A stretch of DNA of 52,399 bases from an uncultured Eggerthellaceae bacterium (GTDB lineage: Bacteria > Actinomycetota > Coriobacteriia > Coriobacteriales > Eggerthellaceae). Shown in pieces: positions 44,107-52,399 of the stretch (positions are counted from its first letter, which is position 1; each line of letters starts with the position of its first letter). A program made the translations under genes and the position numbers. The stretch covers positions 1 through 52,399 of the forward strand of contig CAKTYF010000002.1 in NCBI GenBank assembly GCA_934631995.1, in the 5' to 3' direction. The notes below the pieces were generated by a model. The model had not been told where the DNA came from. It made no database searches and worked only from the letters and a program-made list of their open reading frames with translations.

Positions 44107-46374
44107 TTATTTCCGAACCAAAAGCGCTACCGTCTCTACATGGGCCGTGTGGGGGAACATGTCCACCGACTGCACAATTTGAAGCTCGTAGCCGCGTTTT
44201 TGCAGCAGCTCAATGTCGCGCACCTGCGTTTCGGGATTGCACGAAACGTATACAATGCGCTGAGGAGCCAGGTCTGCCGCTGCCTGCAAAAATTCCGGCA
44301 TAGAGCCCGCGCGTGGCGGATCCATGAGAAGAACCAGCTCGTGACCTGCACTTTCGTTGGCGCTGGCGACAGGGGCGGGGGCGTCGGGATCGGCAGTGGC
44401 AGCCGCATCAGCTTCACGCGCAGTTTCAGGCGCAGCACCATCGAATCCAGCGACACGCGCAACAGCGTCTTCGGACTCTTCCCCCAGCTCAGCCGCAGCA
44501 TTCGCCCTGGCTTCGTTCATGAACTCGTCCGTATCTTTCTGGGCGAATTCACGCATGAACTGGGTTGCATCTGCCGCAATGAACGTTGCGTTCTCCACAC
44601 CGTTGTGGCGCGCGTTCTCCCACGCATCGCGCACCGCCGCAGCATTACTCTCAACGCCAATGACGCGCTGTGCGCCGCGCGTTGCCGCGACCAAGCCAAT
44701 CGTGCCCGTACCGCAGTACGCATCAATGACGGTCTGCGCGCCAGTCAACCCCGCAAGCTCAACGGCAGTGTTGTACAAAACTTCCGTCTGCGTTGCGTTG
44801 ACCTGGTAAAACGAGGTAGAAGAAATGCGGAAACTCAACCCGCAGAGCGTATCAAGAATGAAACCAGGACCGTAGAGCACCGTTTCCTGCTCGCCCAGAA
44901 TCACGTTCGTCTGGCGCATGTTCACATTTTGCACCACCGTGGTGACCTGCGGAACGCGCACGATAAGTTCCTTCGCGAACGACTTACCTGCCGGGAATTT
45001 CTCTTCGTTTGTGACGATGGTTACCAGAACTTCGCCACTTTCGTGGCCCACGCGCACCACCACGTGGCGCATGAAGCCCTCGCCCGTGTCCTCGTTGTAC
45101 GGCTCGATTGCATGGCGCTGCATGATGGCCTTGATGGCGGAAACAACCTGCTGGCCCACTTCGTTTTCAATCAGACAACTCGTGGTGGGGACCAGCTTGT
45201 GCGTACCCTGTTCGTACATGCCCGTCAAGATTTCGCAGGTCAGGCCGCGCTGACGGCGCTTCTTTTTCTGGTCATCGCCCTTGTCGGCGCCAGCGGCAGC
45301 TTTCGGCTGCTCGATTTTCTTACCCGGCGCAAACGGGCTGATAATCTTATTGCGGTAGCGGAAGGGATCCTGCATGCCCAGAATCGGACGCAGCTCGAAA
45401 TCGCCACCCACGCCTTCAAAAAGATCGGCTACCAGCGCGTTTTTCAGCAAAAGCTGCTGTTCATACGGCAGCGCGATAGCTTCGCAACCGCCACATTGAA
45501 CGTCCACGGAACACGGGGATTTCATTGTCTTGCGAGCGCGCACAACAGCAGCAGAGAACACCGATTGCTTTGCGGGCGCAGCAGACGCAGTGCGCGCTGC
45601 CGGGCGTGCTGCGCGCACAGGACGCGCAGAGCGATCCGGGCGTTCGGAACGTGCAGGACGGTCGGCGCGATTGGAGCGATCCGAGTGAGCAGGCTTGTCG
45701 GAGGTGGGACCGAAAGGCTTTGAGCTGCGATTTTGCTTCTTGTCGAAATCTTTCTCGCGTTTGCGGCCATCAGCCTTGTCGTTTTTGTAGCCGCCCTTGT
45801 AACCGCCCTTTGCGGCAGCTTTGTAGCCGCCCCTGGTTTCACCCTTGAAGCCGCCTCGAGAGCCATCCACCTTGTCGAACTTCTTGTCGCTTCGCTTTTC
45901 GTACTTTTTGTCGAACGAGGACGATTTCCTTCCCTCGTCAAACTTCGCGGACTTCCTTGGCGTGGTCGAAGCGCCCGGCTTGCCCGACCTTCCCATACCG
46001 GCCAGCTTGCCCGCACCGGCAGACTTTCCACGGTATTCAGGTTTTGCCGATTTCCCTGCACCGGCGGGCTTTCCGGCACCCGCGAACTTTCCTGCGCTCG
46101 CGGACTTGCCCTTCTGCTCGGGCTTAGTCGACCTTGCGGCGCCATTCTTTGCGGAGCCCTTCGCGTAAGACGACTGCGAACCTCTTGTATCATTTCTCTC
46201 CGATTTTGCGCGCGGTCCATCAAGCTGAGCCTTCAGCTTGGCGGCAATATCGCGCGAAACTTCCGTTTGAGCAGCCTTTTTGGCATTTCTCTGCGCGGCC
46301 TTTTGGGCTTCGCGCTGGGCTTTCGGCGGCCTGCTGGTCTTATGCGGTTTTTTCGAAGCAGCATCGCGTGGCAT
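44107..46374 (-). CDS. rlmD: 23S rRNA (uracil-5)-methyltransferase, RlmD/TrmA family, with long basic N-terminus
   Basis: The enzyme methylates uracil C5 in RNA using SAM. The iron-sulfur motif is CSVDVQCGGC, SAM motifs are VIDAYCGTGTIGLV and LLMDPPRAG, and the catalytic pair is VSCNPETQ. At 755 residues it is far longer than the family norm (about 430-460). About 280 N-terminal residues are Lys/Arg/Ser/Gly-rich with repeats (SAGAGKLAGMG, RGGYKAAAKGGYKGGYK), and an Ala/Asp/Glu-rich insert of about 60 residues interrupts the methyltransferase domain before LLMDPPRAG. The N-terminus may bind rRNA. CGGAGGAA precedes the ATG at 46374. Exact U position (1939 or other) cannot be told. Confidence 0.87.
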   Translation of the reverse strand: MPRDAASKKPHKTSRPPKAQREAQKAAQRNAKKAAQTEVSRDIAAKLKAQLDGPRAKSERNDTRGSQSSYAKGSAKNGAARSTKPEQKGKSASAGKFAGAGKPAGAGKSAKPEYRGKSAGAGKLAGMGRSGKPGASTTPRKSAKFDEGRKSSSFDKKYEKRSDKKFDKVDGSRGGFKGETRGGYKAAAKGGYKGGYKNDKADGRKREKDFDKKQNRSSKPFGPTSDKPAHSDRSNRADRPARSERPDRSARPVRAARPAARTASAAPAKQSVFSAAVVRARKTMKSPCSVDVQCGGCEAIALPYEQQLLLKNALVADLFEGVGGDFELRPILGMQDPFRYRNKIISPFAPGKKIEQPKAAAGADKGDDQKKKRRQRGLTCEILTGMYEQGTHKLVPTTSCLIENEVGQQVVSAIKAIMQRHAIEPYNEDTGEGFMRHVVVRVGHESGEVLVTIVTNEEKFPAGKSFAKELIVRVPQVTTVVQNVNMRQTNVILGEQETVLYGPGFILDTLCGLSFRISSTSFYQVNATQTEVLYNTAVELAGLTGAQTVIDAYCGTGTIGLVAATRGAQRVIGVESNAAAVRDAWENARHNGVENATFIAADATQFMREFAQKDTDEFMNEARANAAAELGEESEDAVARVAGFDGAAPETAREADAAATADPDAPAPVASANESAGHELVLLMDPPRAGSMPEFLQAAADLAPQRIVYVSCNPETQVRDIELLQKRGYELQIVQSVDMFPHTAHVETVALLVRK

Positions 46375-46643
46375 GTTTCCTCCGTAATGTCTCGCTTTTG
46401 GTTATTGTTCCTTACGATTTGCCCACAGCATTTCGTTGGCATTTTTTCGTTGACTTTTTATTGTATAGTTTTTCCTCAACAGAATCTTTCACAAAAGAGC
46501 GCCATAGACAATGCATAGAATTATGCAGGCGAAACGCGTTTGGTACAAGGCGCGATATATCACCACCGCACGATATGCTATTTTGATTCCGCGCTTGATT
46601 TTACGCGCCGTTGCGTTGTTGGTCGCACTCGCAGGAGGTCCTT

Positions 46644-47006
46644 ATGAAATTCGTAGCTCGCTGGATTATTACCGCCATTGCCGTTGCTATTGCGGTGAAT
46701 CTTGTTGGTGGCGTGGTGCTCGTCGGCGGAACCGGCTGGGGGGCACTGGCGATGTTTGCGCTGGTCCTTGCGTTTGTCGATACCGTGGTCAAGCCTATCT
46801 TCAAAATTCTGACCATCCCTATTTCGTTTTTGACGCTAGGCATCTTTTACCTGTTCATCAACACAATTATGCTCTATGTGGCGGCATCGCTTTCGGGCGG
46901 GCTGTTCGGCATTGGGCTCGAGTTCGCCAACTTTGGCACTGCATTCCTTTGCAGTATTATCATCAGCGTTGTGAGCGCCATCGCGAACGCACTCATTTCG
47001 GATTAG
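46644..47006 (+). CDS. Phage-holin-4/YvlD-like membrane protein
   Basis: AGGAGGTC gives a clear start at 46644 (MKFVARWIIT). The 120-residue protein has four hydrophobic segments and the family pattern ALVLAFVDTVVKPIFKILTIPISFLTLGIFYLFINTIML. Despite the family name these proteins are ordinary chromosomal membrane proteins in most bacteria, often linked to envelope stress. The gene stands ahead of apbE by 75 bp. Confidence 0.88.
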   Translation: MKFVARWIITAIAVAIAVNLVGGVVLVGGTGWGALAMFALVLAFVDTVVKPIFKILTIPISFLTLGIFYLFINTIMLYVAASLSGGLFGIGLEFANFGTAFLCSIIISVVSAIANALISD

Positions 47007-47081
47007 ACTTCTCCAAAGAGCGGCACGTGTGATTCCATGTTTCCGTATCGCGCGCGCAAATGAGCAGACAGAAAATAGCCA

Positions 47082-48092
47082 ATGATCAGGTTCGATGATA
47101 CATTCGAAGCATTCAACACCGTGCTTACGTTCTCGCTGTGTCTTGAAGGCGGTGAAGGGGTCGAGCGCACCAATGGGATCAAAGGTGGCGAAGGTGTTGC
47201 CTCAACCATAGAAGACGTATCACCGCAAGTCATCACCGCTTTTCACGAGCTGCACGCGCTGTGCGAACGATACGAAAACCTGTTTTCCCGAACCATTCCC
47301 GCCTCGGATATCTCTCGCATCAATAGCGCGCAAGGTAAAGCCATTGCCGTTGCGGCCGAAACTGCCCAGCTGGTAGCGCGCGCGTTGACGTATTGCGAAA
47401 AGAGCGGCGGGGTATTCGATGTAACCGCAGGGTGCCTTACGCGACTTTGGGATTTTCATCAGGGCATTGTCCCCGAAAAACAAACGTTGCAGCAAGCGGT
47501 ACAGCATGTCGATTGGCGCACGGTGAACGTCTTTCAGGAAAACGACACCTGGTACGTGCAGCTTGCCAACCCCGACGCCGCCCTTGATGTGGGCGGCATT
47601 GCGAAAGGCTGGATTGCCGATGAGCTGGGGAAATATCTTCAGCGCGAAGGCTTCGCGAACTTTCTTATCAACTTGGGCGGCAATGTTTTAGCGCACGGCC
47701 ACAACGCGCAAGACAAGCCCTGGACCATTGGCATCACGAACCCTTTCCCCGACCAAAGCGAGAATATGGTTGTGCGATGCACGGGGGAATCGGTGGTAAC
47801 AAGCGGAACGTACGAACGCTGCTTTCAGAAAAACGGCGTGCTCATGCATCACATTTTGGATCCGCAAACAGGGTTTCCCGTGGTAACCAACGCCGTGGGC
47901 GCCACCATCATATGCGAAAAATCAATCGACGCGGAAGGCTTCTCCACCACAGCACTTGCCTTGGGCGTCGAAAACGGTCTAGCTTTCTGCGAAGCGCAAC
48001 CAGAAATCATCTCCGCTATCTTCATTGACGTCCGCGGCAACGTTTATACCTACGAAGCAGAAGAGCCTTCATCCGCTTCTTCGCTGGCATAA
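47082..48092 (+). CDS. apbE: FAD:protein FMN transferase ApbE
   Basis: ApbE covalently attaches FMN to Thr residues of flavoproteins such as Rnf/Nqr subunits or extracellular fumarate-reductase-like enzymes, which are common in Coriobacteriia. Family motifs are seen: SRTIPASDISRINSAQG, GGVFDVTAGCLTRLWDF, ALDVGGIAKGWIADEL, LINLGGNVLAHG and the metal site in DAEGFSTTALALG. No signal peptide is visible, and a short insert (GGEGVERTNGIKGGEG) lies near residue 23-38. The start at 47082 has a weak ribosome binding site. Confidence 0.92.
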   Translation: MIRFDDTFEAFNTVLTFSLCLEGGEGVERTNGIKGGEGVASTIEDVSPQVITAFHELHALCERYENLFSRTIPASDISRINSAQGKAIAVAAETAQLVARALTYCEKSGGVFDVTAGCLTRLWDFHQGIVPEKQTLQQAVQHVDWRTVNVFQENDTWYVQLANPDAALDVGGIAKGWIADELGKYLQREGFANFLINLGGNVLAHGHNAQDKPWTIGITNPFPDQSENMVVRCTGESVVTSGTYERCFQKNGVLMHHILDPQTGFPVVTNAVGATIICEKSIDAEGFSTTALALGVENGLAFCEAQPEIISAIFIDVRGNVYTYEAEEPSSASSLA

Positions 48093-48140
48093 TCGCCATT
48101 ATTTTCGTCTTCAGCGTGATTCGTCTTGACCCGCACTAAT

Positions 48141-48227
48141 ATTGCACTGTGATGGTGCATTTTTGGGAGTATTTTGCACTGTGATAGTGCAAAATTTGGC
48201 TGAAATTGCACGGTAGCAGTGCAATTT
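48141..48227. repeat. Three palindromes with exact 32-bp period (orphan array)
   Basis: Palindromes are ATTGCACTGTGATGGTGCAT (48141-48160), TTTTGCACT-GTGAT-AGTGCAAAA (48172-48194) and AAATTGCAC-N7-GTGCAATTT (48203-48227). TGCAC marks each at 48143, 48175 and 48207, so spacing is 32 bp twice. The array lies between the converging apbE and alcohol dehydrogenase genes, far from any promoter I can see. The spacing equals that of the ATPase 3 array at 34.3 kb. Confidence 0.85.
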
Positions 48228-48256
48228 GCTGACCGGAAGAAACTGGCAGCACGAAA

Positions 48257-48313
48257 GAAGGGCGCACCCGCGACAGGCACGCCCTTCGATACTTCGTTGA
48301 TTTTTTAACGCGC
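48257..48313. terminator. Hairpin between apbE and alcohol dehydrogenase
   Basis: An 8-bp perfect stem GAAGGGCG/CGCCCTTC (48257-48287, 15-base loop) lies between the two convergent genes. A run of T follows on the plus strand only after 14 bases, so intrinsic termination is uncertain. Confidence 0.4.
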
Positions 48314-48368
48314 CTCAAACGCTAATATCCGCACACAGCGCGCGTTTGACCTGCGAAAATGTTGCAAA

Positions 48369-49541
48369 CTACAAAGCGCTGCGATAGATTTCGCGGGCAT
48401 CATCCATGGTCAGCTTTTTGAAGCTGCCGAAAACTTCTCCCTTATTTGCGCGCAGGGTCGGAATCATCTTCTCAATGTCGTCTTCTTCAATGCCAAGCTC
48501 GGCCAACGTAGTAGGCATGCCCAGCGACGAGAAGAACGCGCGTGTCTCATCAACGGCGGAAAGCGCATCGGACAGAGCATCGCCCGTGGGAGCTAAACCG
48601 AATACTTCGCGGCCATAATACGCGAAACGACCTGGGTTTTCGCTGCAGACGTACTCCATCCATGCCGGGAACATAACGGCCAGACCAGCGCCATGTGTAA
48701 TAGCCGGGTTCAGCGCAGACAGTTCGTGCTCCATGCCGTGCGTCGCCCAGTCCTCGTGACGGCCGACGCCCGCAAGGCCCTGATGGCACAGCATGCCCGC
48801 CCACATGATGTTCGCGCGCGCATCGTAGTTCTCGGGATCTGCTAGAACGCGCGGAGCTTCCGCACGTACCGTCTTCATCAGGCCCAAGTTCAGATTGTCG
48901 GTCACGGGAACCGCGCCCACGTCATCGAAGAAGCGCTCCAGCAAGTGCGCAAACATGTCCGTAATACCCGCGGCCGTTTGGTATTCGGGCAACGTAAACG
49001 TGAGCTCAGGGTTCATGAATGCGAACTTCGGGCGATGATTGTTGTTCGCATAACCCGTCTTGCGCCCCAGCTCATCGTTGCTGATAACGGTGTTCTTGGA
49101 AGCTTCGCTGCCCGCCGCCGGAATAGTGAGCACCGCCGCAATTGGCAAAACCGCATGATCAGTGCGCTTCGTTTCGAAAAGCGTCCATACATCTTCATCA
49201 ATGCAGGCGCCGTTCGCGATTGCCTTGGAAGAGTCAATGACCGAACCGCCGCCCACAGCAATAATCCAGTCGATGCCCTGCTCTTTGCAGATTTTCACGC
49301 CTTCACGCACAAGCGTCACTTCGGGGTTGGGGCGAACACCGCCCAGCTCAACATGGGATATTCCCTGCTCATCAAGCGATGCGCACACGCGATCGATCAA
49401 GCCGCTGGCCTTCGCGCTTTTGCCGCCAAAGTGAACCAGCACCTTCTTAGCACCCGCCGCCGCGAGCTTCGCGCCAATCTGAAGTTCGGCGTCTTTGCCA
49501 AATATGAACTGCGTTGGCGATACGAATTCAAAGTTCTCCAT
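48369..49541 (-). CDS. Iron-containing alcohol dehydrogenase (butanol dehydrogenase type)
   Basis: The 390-residue group III dehydrogenase reduces aldehydes to alcohols with NAD(P)H. Cofactor loop GGGSVIDSSKAIA and the metal ligands in GITDMFAHLLERFF (Asp, His) and THGMEHELSALNPAITHGAGLAVMFPAWM (two His) are all present. Sequence closest in pattern to YqhD/BdhA (IPAAGSEASKNTVISN). It may dispose of reducing power or detoxify aldehydes. Single gene, starting at 49541 with AAGAAAGG upstream. Confidence 0.92.
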   Translation of the reverse strand: MENFEFVSPTQFIFGKDAELQIGAKLAAAGAKKVLVHFGGKSAKASGLIDRVCASLDEQGISHVELGGVRPNPEVTLVREGVKICKEQGIDWIIAVGGGSVIDSSKAIANGACIDEDVWTLFETKRTDHAVLPIAAVLTIPAAGSEASKNTVISNDELGRKTGYANNNHRPKFAFMNPELTFTLPEYQTAAGITDMFAHLLERFFDDVGAVPVTDNLNLGLMKTVRAEAPRVLADPENYDARANIMWAGMLCHQGLAGVGRHEDWATHGMEHELSALNPAITHGAGLAVMFPAWMEYVCSENPGRFAYYGREVFGLAPTGDALSDALSAVDETRAFFSSLGMPTTLAELGIEEDDIEKMIPTLRANKGEVFGSFKKLTMDDAREIYRSAL

Positions 49542-49576
49542 GATGAGCCTTTCTTATTCAGCTTTTGCCGCTTTTC

Positions 49577-50176
49577 TTATTCTGTTTCTCGTATTTCTTC
49601 GTTTTCATCAGCAGATTTGCTTGAAGAATCCGCAGCAACACCGCCCGCGCTCTCTTCAGCAGCTTCGCCATCGCCAGCGAATTCTTCTGCACCCGCTTCT
49701 TTCTCGGCACGCGCAGCGGCCAGCTGTTCGTGCTCCTGCGCCACCTGAGCCATGAGCTCGATAAAGCTCCAGCCCCTGTTTTCCTTGGTCAGAACCGCTT
49801 TGTGGGGAATCGAAGCACCCACAATCTTGAGCGCCATCAGGAAATCGTCCAGCTGATGCTTGTTCAGGTTGCACAGCAGCAAAAACTCGCCCTTAGGAGC
49901 TTCGCCGTCAAACGGGGCGAGCGCCGGGTGGTACCCCACTAAACCCGCAAGCGAGCCTACAGGGTCGGAAAGCTGCTCCGCGCGGACTTCTCGCAGGTCA
50001 AAGTTGAGCTCGCGAACAACACGCCACAACAAGGCACCGCGTTCGCTTTCTTTTTCAACACCGTAGACAATAACGCGAGGCGCGCTCCTCTTCGCCGCGC
50101 GCTCCTTTGCTGCACGGACTTTTGCGGCGTGGCTATCGCTCTTTTTCTTCGGCTTCTTTTGCGATTTCTGCGCCAT
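49577..50176 (-). CDS. DUF3783 family protein
   Basis: The 199-residue protein has a basic Lys/Ala-rich start (residues 1-33), then the DUF3783 core: RVIVYGVEKESERGALLWRVVRELNF, EFLLLCNLNKHQLDDFLMALKIVGASIPHKAVLT and WSFIELMAQVAQEH. The C-terminus is acidic and disordered. The domain's biochemical role is unknown. It begins three bases after the aminotransferase stop codon (AGGGG upstream), so both are cotranscribed. Confidence 0.82.
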   Translation of the reverse strand: MAQKSQKKPKKKSDSHAAKVRAAKERAAKRSAPRVIVYGVEKESERGALLWRVVRELNFDLREVRAEQLSDPVGSLAGLVGYHPALAPFDGEAPKGEFLLLCNLNKHQLDDFLMALKIVGASIPHKAVLTKENRGWSFIELMAQVAQEHEQLAAARAEKEAGAEEFAGDGEAAEESAGGVAADSSSKSADENEEIRETE

Positions 50177-50179
50177 GAC

Positions 50180-51370
50180 TTACCCCTGGTAGCTTTCTTT
50201 CAGCGCGGCAAACGCCGGCAACGAATTGACAATGGTCTCTTTCGAGATGCAATAGCTCAAGCGCATCCAGCCTTCGCAGCCAAAGCTATTCGATGGCACC
50301 AGCAAAAGCTCGAACTTCTTCGCCGCTTCGCAGAACGCCTCGGCATCAGGCTCGAGCGCCTTAACCCACAAATAGAACGCTCCATCAGGCTCGATGTATT
50401 CATACCCAAGCTTCTTCAGGCCTTCGGACAGAATTTCGCGGTTCTCGCGATACGACTCAACATCAGACGGCTCGTCAATGCAGCGCTCAATCACCCGCTG
50501 GAACAACGCCGGCGCACACACGTAGCTCAAAGCGCGGCCCGCGCCCGCAATGGCGGTGGAAATTTCACGCGCGTTGCTGGCATAATCGGAAACATACACG
50601 TAGCCAATGCGTTCACCCGGCAAAGAAAGGCTTTTTGACCAGGAGTAACACACAATCGTGCGTGGATACAACGTGGGCACGTACGGAATTTCCTTGCCAT
50701 AGGAAATCTCGCGGTACGGCTCATCGCTGATCAAGTACAGCTTGCGGCCAAGCTCTTGTTCTTTACGCGTGAGCAAGGCGGCCAGCTCTTCCAAGTTTTC
50801 GCGGGAATACACAGCGCCCGTGGGATTATTGGGCGTGTTAATCAAAACGGCGCGCGTTTTTTCGTTGATAGCAGCTTCAACTGCGGAAATGTCAATTTGG
50901 AAGTCACTTGTGCGCGCGGCAACGGGCACCAGCGTGCACTGTGCGCTTTCCACAAACGTGCGGTACTCAGGGAAAAAAGGCGCAATGGTGATAATCTCTT
51001 CACCCGGAACAGCAACCGCCTGGAACGCAATGCCAAGAGAAGCCGCCGCACCCGCTGTCATGTACACGTTTTCCGGCGTAGCGGGAACGCCAAAGCGACG
51101 GCGGATGTTATCCGCAACGGCTTTGCGCGTAGTATAAAGTCCCTGCGCAGGAGTGTATCCGTGTAGTTCAACGGGGTTCATCTCCGCAAGCTCGATGATT
51201 GCCTGCTTCACGGCATTGGGAGCAGGAACGCTCGGGTTGCCAATGCTGAAGTCGAACACCTTATCGGCGCCTATCTGCGCTTTCCGCTCAAGGCCGTAGG
51301 CGAACAGCTCGCGGATTGCGCTCGGCTCGGCACCCAGCCCGTACATTCTCTCGTTCAAATCTTGAGGCAT
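50180..51370 (-). CDS. PLP-dependent class I/II aminotransferase
   Basis: The start at 51370 (MPQDLNERMYG) has GAAGGAT upstream; 25 codons before it are open but lack such a site. PLP signatures are present: NTPNNPTGAVYS, ISDEPYREISY and the lysine in CYSWSKSLSLPGERIGYVY. The 396-residue enzyme fits the aspartate/alanine-type class I fold; its amino-acid substrate cannot be told from sequence. A long leader precedes it. Confidence 0.9.
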   Translation of the reverse strand: MPQDLNERMYGLGAEPSAIRELFAYGLERKAQIGADKVFDFSIGNPSVPAPNAVKQAIIELAEMNPVELHGYTPAQGLYTTRKAVADNIRRRFGVPATPENVYMTAGAAASLGIAFQAVAVPGEEIITIAPFFPEYRTFVESAQCTLVPVAARTSDFQIDISAVEAAINEKTRAVLINTPNNPTGAVYSRENLEELAALLTRKEQELGRKLYLISDEPYREISYGKEIPYVPTLYPRTIVCYSWSKSLSLPGERIGYVYVSDYASNAREISTAIAGAGRALSYVCAPALFQRVIERCIDEPSDVESYRENREILSEGLKKLGYEYIEPDGAFYLWVKALEPDAEAFCEAAKKFELLLVPSNSFGCEGWMRLSYCISKETIVNSLPAFAALKESYQG

Positions 51371-51776
51371 ATCGATCGAATCCTTCTTCCCTTGGTCTTT
51401 TCGCCGCTCATCGCCGCTGCAGCTGCCGCCGTTTTGCCGTCGCATGAGACAACCACATGCGAAGCTCAGTCACGCGTTGCGCTCAGCTTTTGTCCGCTTG
51501 GTTCGGCGCTGCCCGACACCACCCAGAGCCACAGCATCTTCCACCGTTCGGCGCTGCCTGACACGCCGCCACGCAAGCCTTCGCGAGCGCAGCACCGCTC
51601 AACAGCCCCGGCAACGGTCCATCGCAGGAGCCCTTTTAACCTGGTTGGTATTGTACCCCGCTTAAGGTTTGTTGTTTCCTATTGATTTTCTCTGAAAAAG
51701 CGTGTCCGCAACGTTACGAATGCAGTTTTTTAGACACTGCGCCCATTTAATCGGCCACGCTCAAGCGGCCACATTC
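51371..51776 (-). other. Leader region of the aminotransferase operon with direct repeats
   Basis: TACAAT on the minus strand near 51650 is a candidate -10 box, giving a leader of about 270 nt. Within it GTTCGGCGCTGCCCGACAC (51501-51519) recurs as GTTCGGCGCTGCCTGACAC (51546-51564), 45 bp apart. The sequence is G+C-rich and may fold. I match no known riboswitch. No gene is supported, and the part beyond 51670 shows nothing. Confidence 0.45.
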
Positions 51777-52399
51777 CTAGTCGGTTACGTCGCCCGATTG
51801 ATTCAGGCTGATGTACTCACCGCCCAGCGACGAAGAAGCCTTCACAAGCGTTTTGAAGAAATCTTTCGTGCGAGCAGGAATTTCGCGCAAGTCATAATAG
51901 AACTGGTTTTGGTAATCGCGCATATCGGTTGGCACGCCAGCAACCGTCATGCCAAGGCCCTCACCTGCGTAAAGGGCGCGATACAAGTGATAGGTCTGCG
52001 TGGAAACAACCACACGATTGCACCCGAAAATGTTCTGAGCTCGATACATGGTGTCATAAGTCGAAAAGCCCGCGTGATCACAGAAGATGTCATCGCTTGG
52101 AACGCCATGCGCCACGGCGTAGCGCTTCATAGCCGCGCATTCATTATAGGAGTCCTGACCGTTATCGCCGCTCATGATGATTTTCGGGGCAACGCCTTCC
52201 TGGTACAGAACAATGGCGCCATCCACGCGATCGGCAAGAATTTGGGACAACGAACCATCGGGTCGCACGGACGCACCCAGAACAACAATGGCATCGGCCT
52301 GAAAATCCGCTACTTCCTGTGTGGTGTGAATATTGTTTTTCGTCGTTTGCAGAACCCACACGTTCGTGCCGGCAACCACCAGAACCACGGCAAAAAGGC
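51777..52399 (-). CDS. YdcF/SanA-like DUF218 protein (5' end outside window)
   Basis: The frame is open at the right edge, where a hydrophobic segment (LFAVVLVVAGTNVWVL) is entered from outside. The DUF218 domain follows: ADAIVVLGASVRPDGSLSQILADRVDGAIVLYQEG, IIMSGDNGQDSYNECAAMKRYAVAHGVPSDDIFCDHAG, STYDTMYRAQNIFG and VVVSTQTYHLYRALY. SanA/YdcF proteins act in the envelope and affect vancomycin or detergent entry; the chemistry is not settled. At least 207 residues are present. Confidence 0.88.
   Translation of the reverse strand, partial: LFAVVLVVAGTNVWVLQTTKNNIHTTQEVADFQADAIVVLGASVRPDGSLSQILADRVDGAIVLYQEGVAPKIIMSGDNGQDSYNECAAMKRYAVAHGVPSDDIFCDHAGFSTYDTMYRAQNIFGCNRVVVSTQTYHLYRALYAGEGLGMTVAGVPTDMRDYQNQFYYDLREIPARTKDFFKTLVKASSSLGGEYISLNQSGDVTD

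Noticed and set aside
46644..47006. Prophage remnant suggested by a holin-like protein
   Set aside because: No other phage gene is near and this family is common on bacterial chromosomes.
48141..48227. CRISPR or tandem terminator cluster
   Set aside because: Palindromes are separated by only about 9-12 bases and have no proper T runs; three copies and no cas genes argue against CRISPR.

Overview
The window reads as a chromosomal stretch of a gut-type actinobacterium of the class Coriobacteriia, most likely the Eggerthellaceae. I infer this from the moderately high G+C, the actinobacterial heat-shock order dnaK-grpE-dnaJ-hspR next to clpB, many Ala/Gly-rich low-complexity tails, and a large LPXTG surface protein. 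No rRNA, tRNA, transposase, integrase or CRISPR array was recognised. Both window edges cut a gene (a cobalamin-controlled secreted protein on the left, a YdcF/SanA-like protein on the right).

Layout. 0-2 kb: a secreted protein under a cobalamin riboswitch and terminator, behind a long leader, then a gene-free kilobase with a four-copy repeat array and a MITE-like inverted repeat. 2-10 kb: a surface operon on the minus strand (TadZ/MinD-like degenerate ATPase, membrane protein, 1507-residue LPXTG protein fused in frame to a lipoprotein-like module, membrane-anchored protein), with a divergent ribbon-helix-helix regulator. 10.3-12.9 kb: an island of differing codon use with a Fic protein and an AAA_14/DUF4143 ATPase. 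13-19 kb: the compact minus-strand series hpt-ftsH-folP/folK-birA-bioY. 19-26.7 kb: LytS-like histidine kinase, TSUP exporter, glycosyltransferase, rsgA, a membrane-anchored protein, trkH and a tiny membrane protein. 27-34 kb: clpB, hspR, dnaJ, grpE, dnaK. 34.3-35.8 kb: a second AAA_14/DUF4143 ATPase. 36-39 kb: ferredoxin, hypE, nikR with an 84-residue partner, and an unknown gene. 39.2-41 kb: a third AAA_14/DUF4143 ATPase between near-identical direct repeats of about 95 bp. 41-52.4 kb: PAP2 phosphatase, membrane protein, FAD oxidoreductase, RlmD-type rRNA methyltransferase, holin-like protein, ApbE, iron alcohol dehydrogenase, DUF3783 protein, aminotransferase and the YdcF-like gene.

The most interesting signal is the relation between the three AAA_14/DUF4143 ATPases and DNA repeats. 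Each ATPase has its own unusual repeat at its promoter: four direct repeats at exactly 32-bp spacing (34.3 kb), two 40-bp elements with inverted ends bracketing a good promoter (40.7 kb), and a palindrome-bearing element whose promoter shares a 14-bp core (one mismatch) with the 40.7-kb elements (11.6 kb). Similar arrays without an ATPase occur at 48.14 kb (three palindromes, again exactly 32 bp apart) and 1.66 kb (spacings 33, 18, 33), and a separate palindrome family occurs four times, twice flanking one ATPase gene. I propose that these are self-recognised operator or target arrays of a family of mobile or addictive ATPase modules, with the orphan arrays as scars or distant targets. That is inference; the repeats, spacings and protein motifs are read directly from the sequence.
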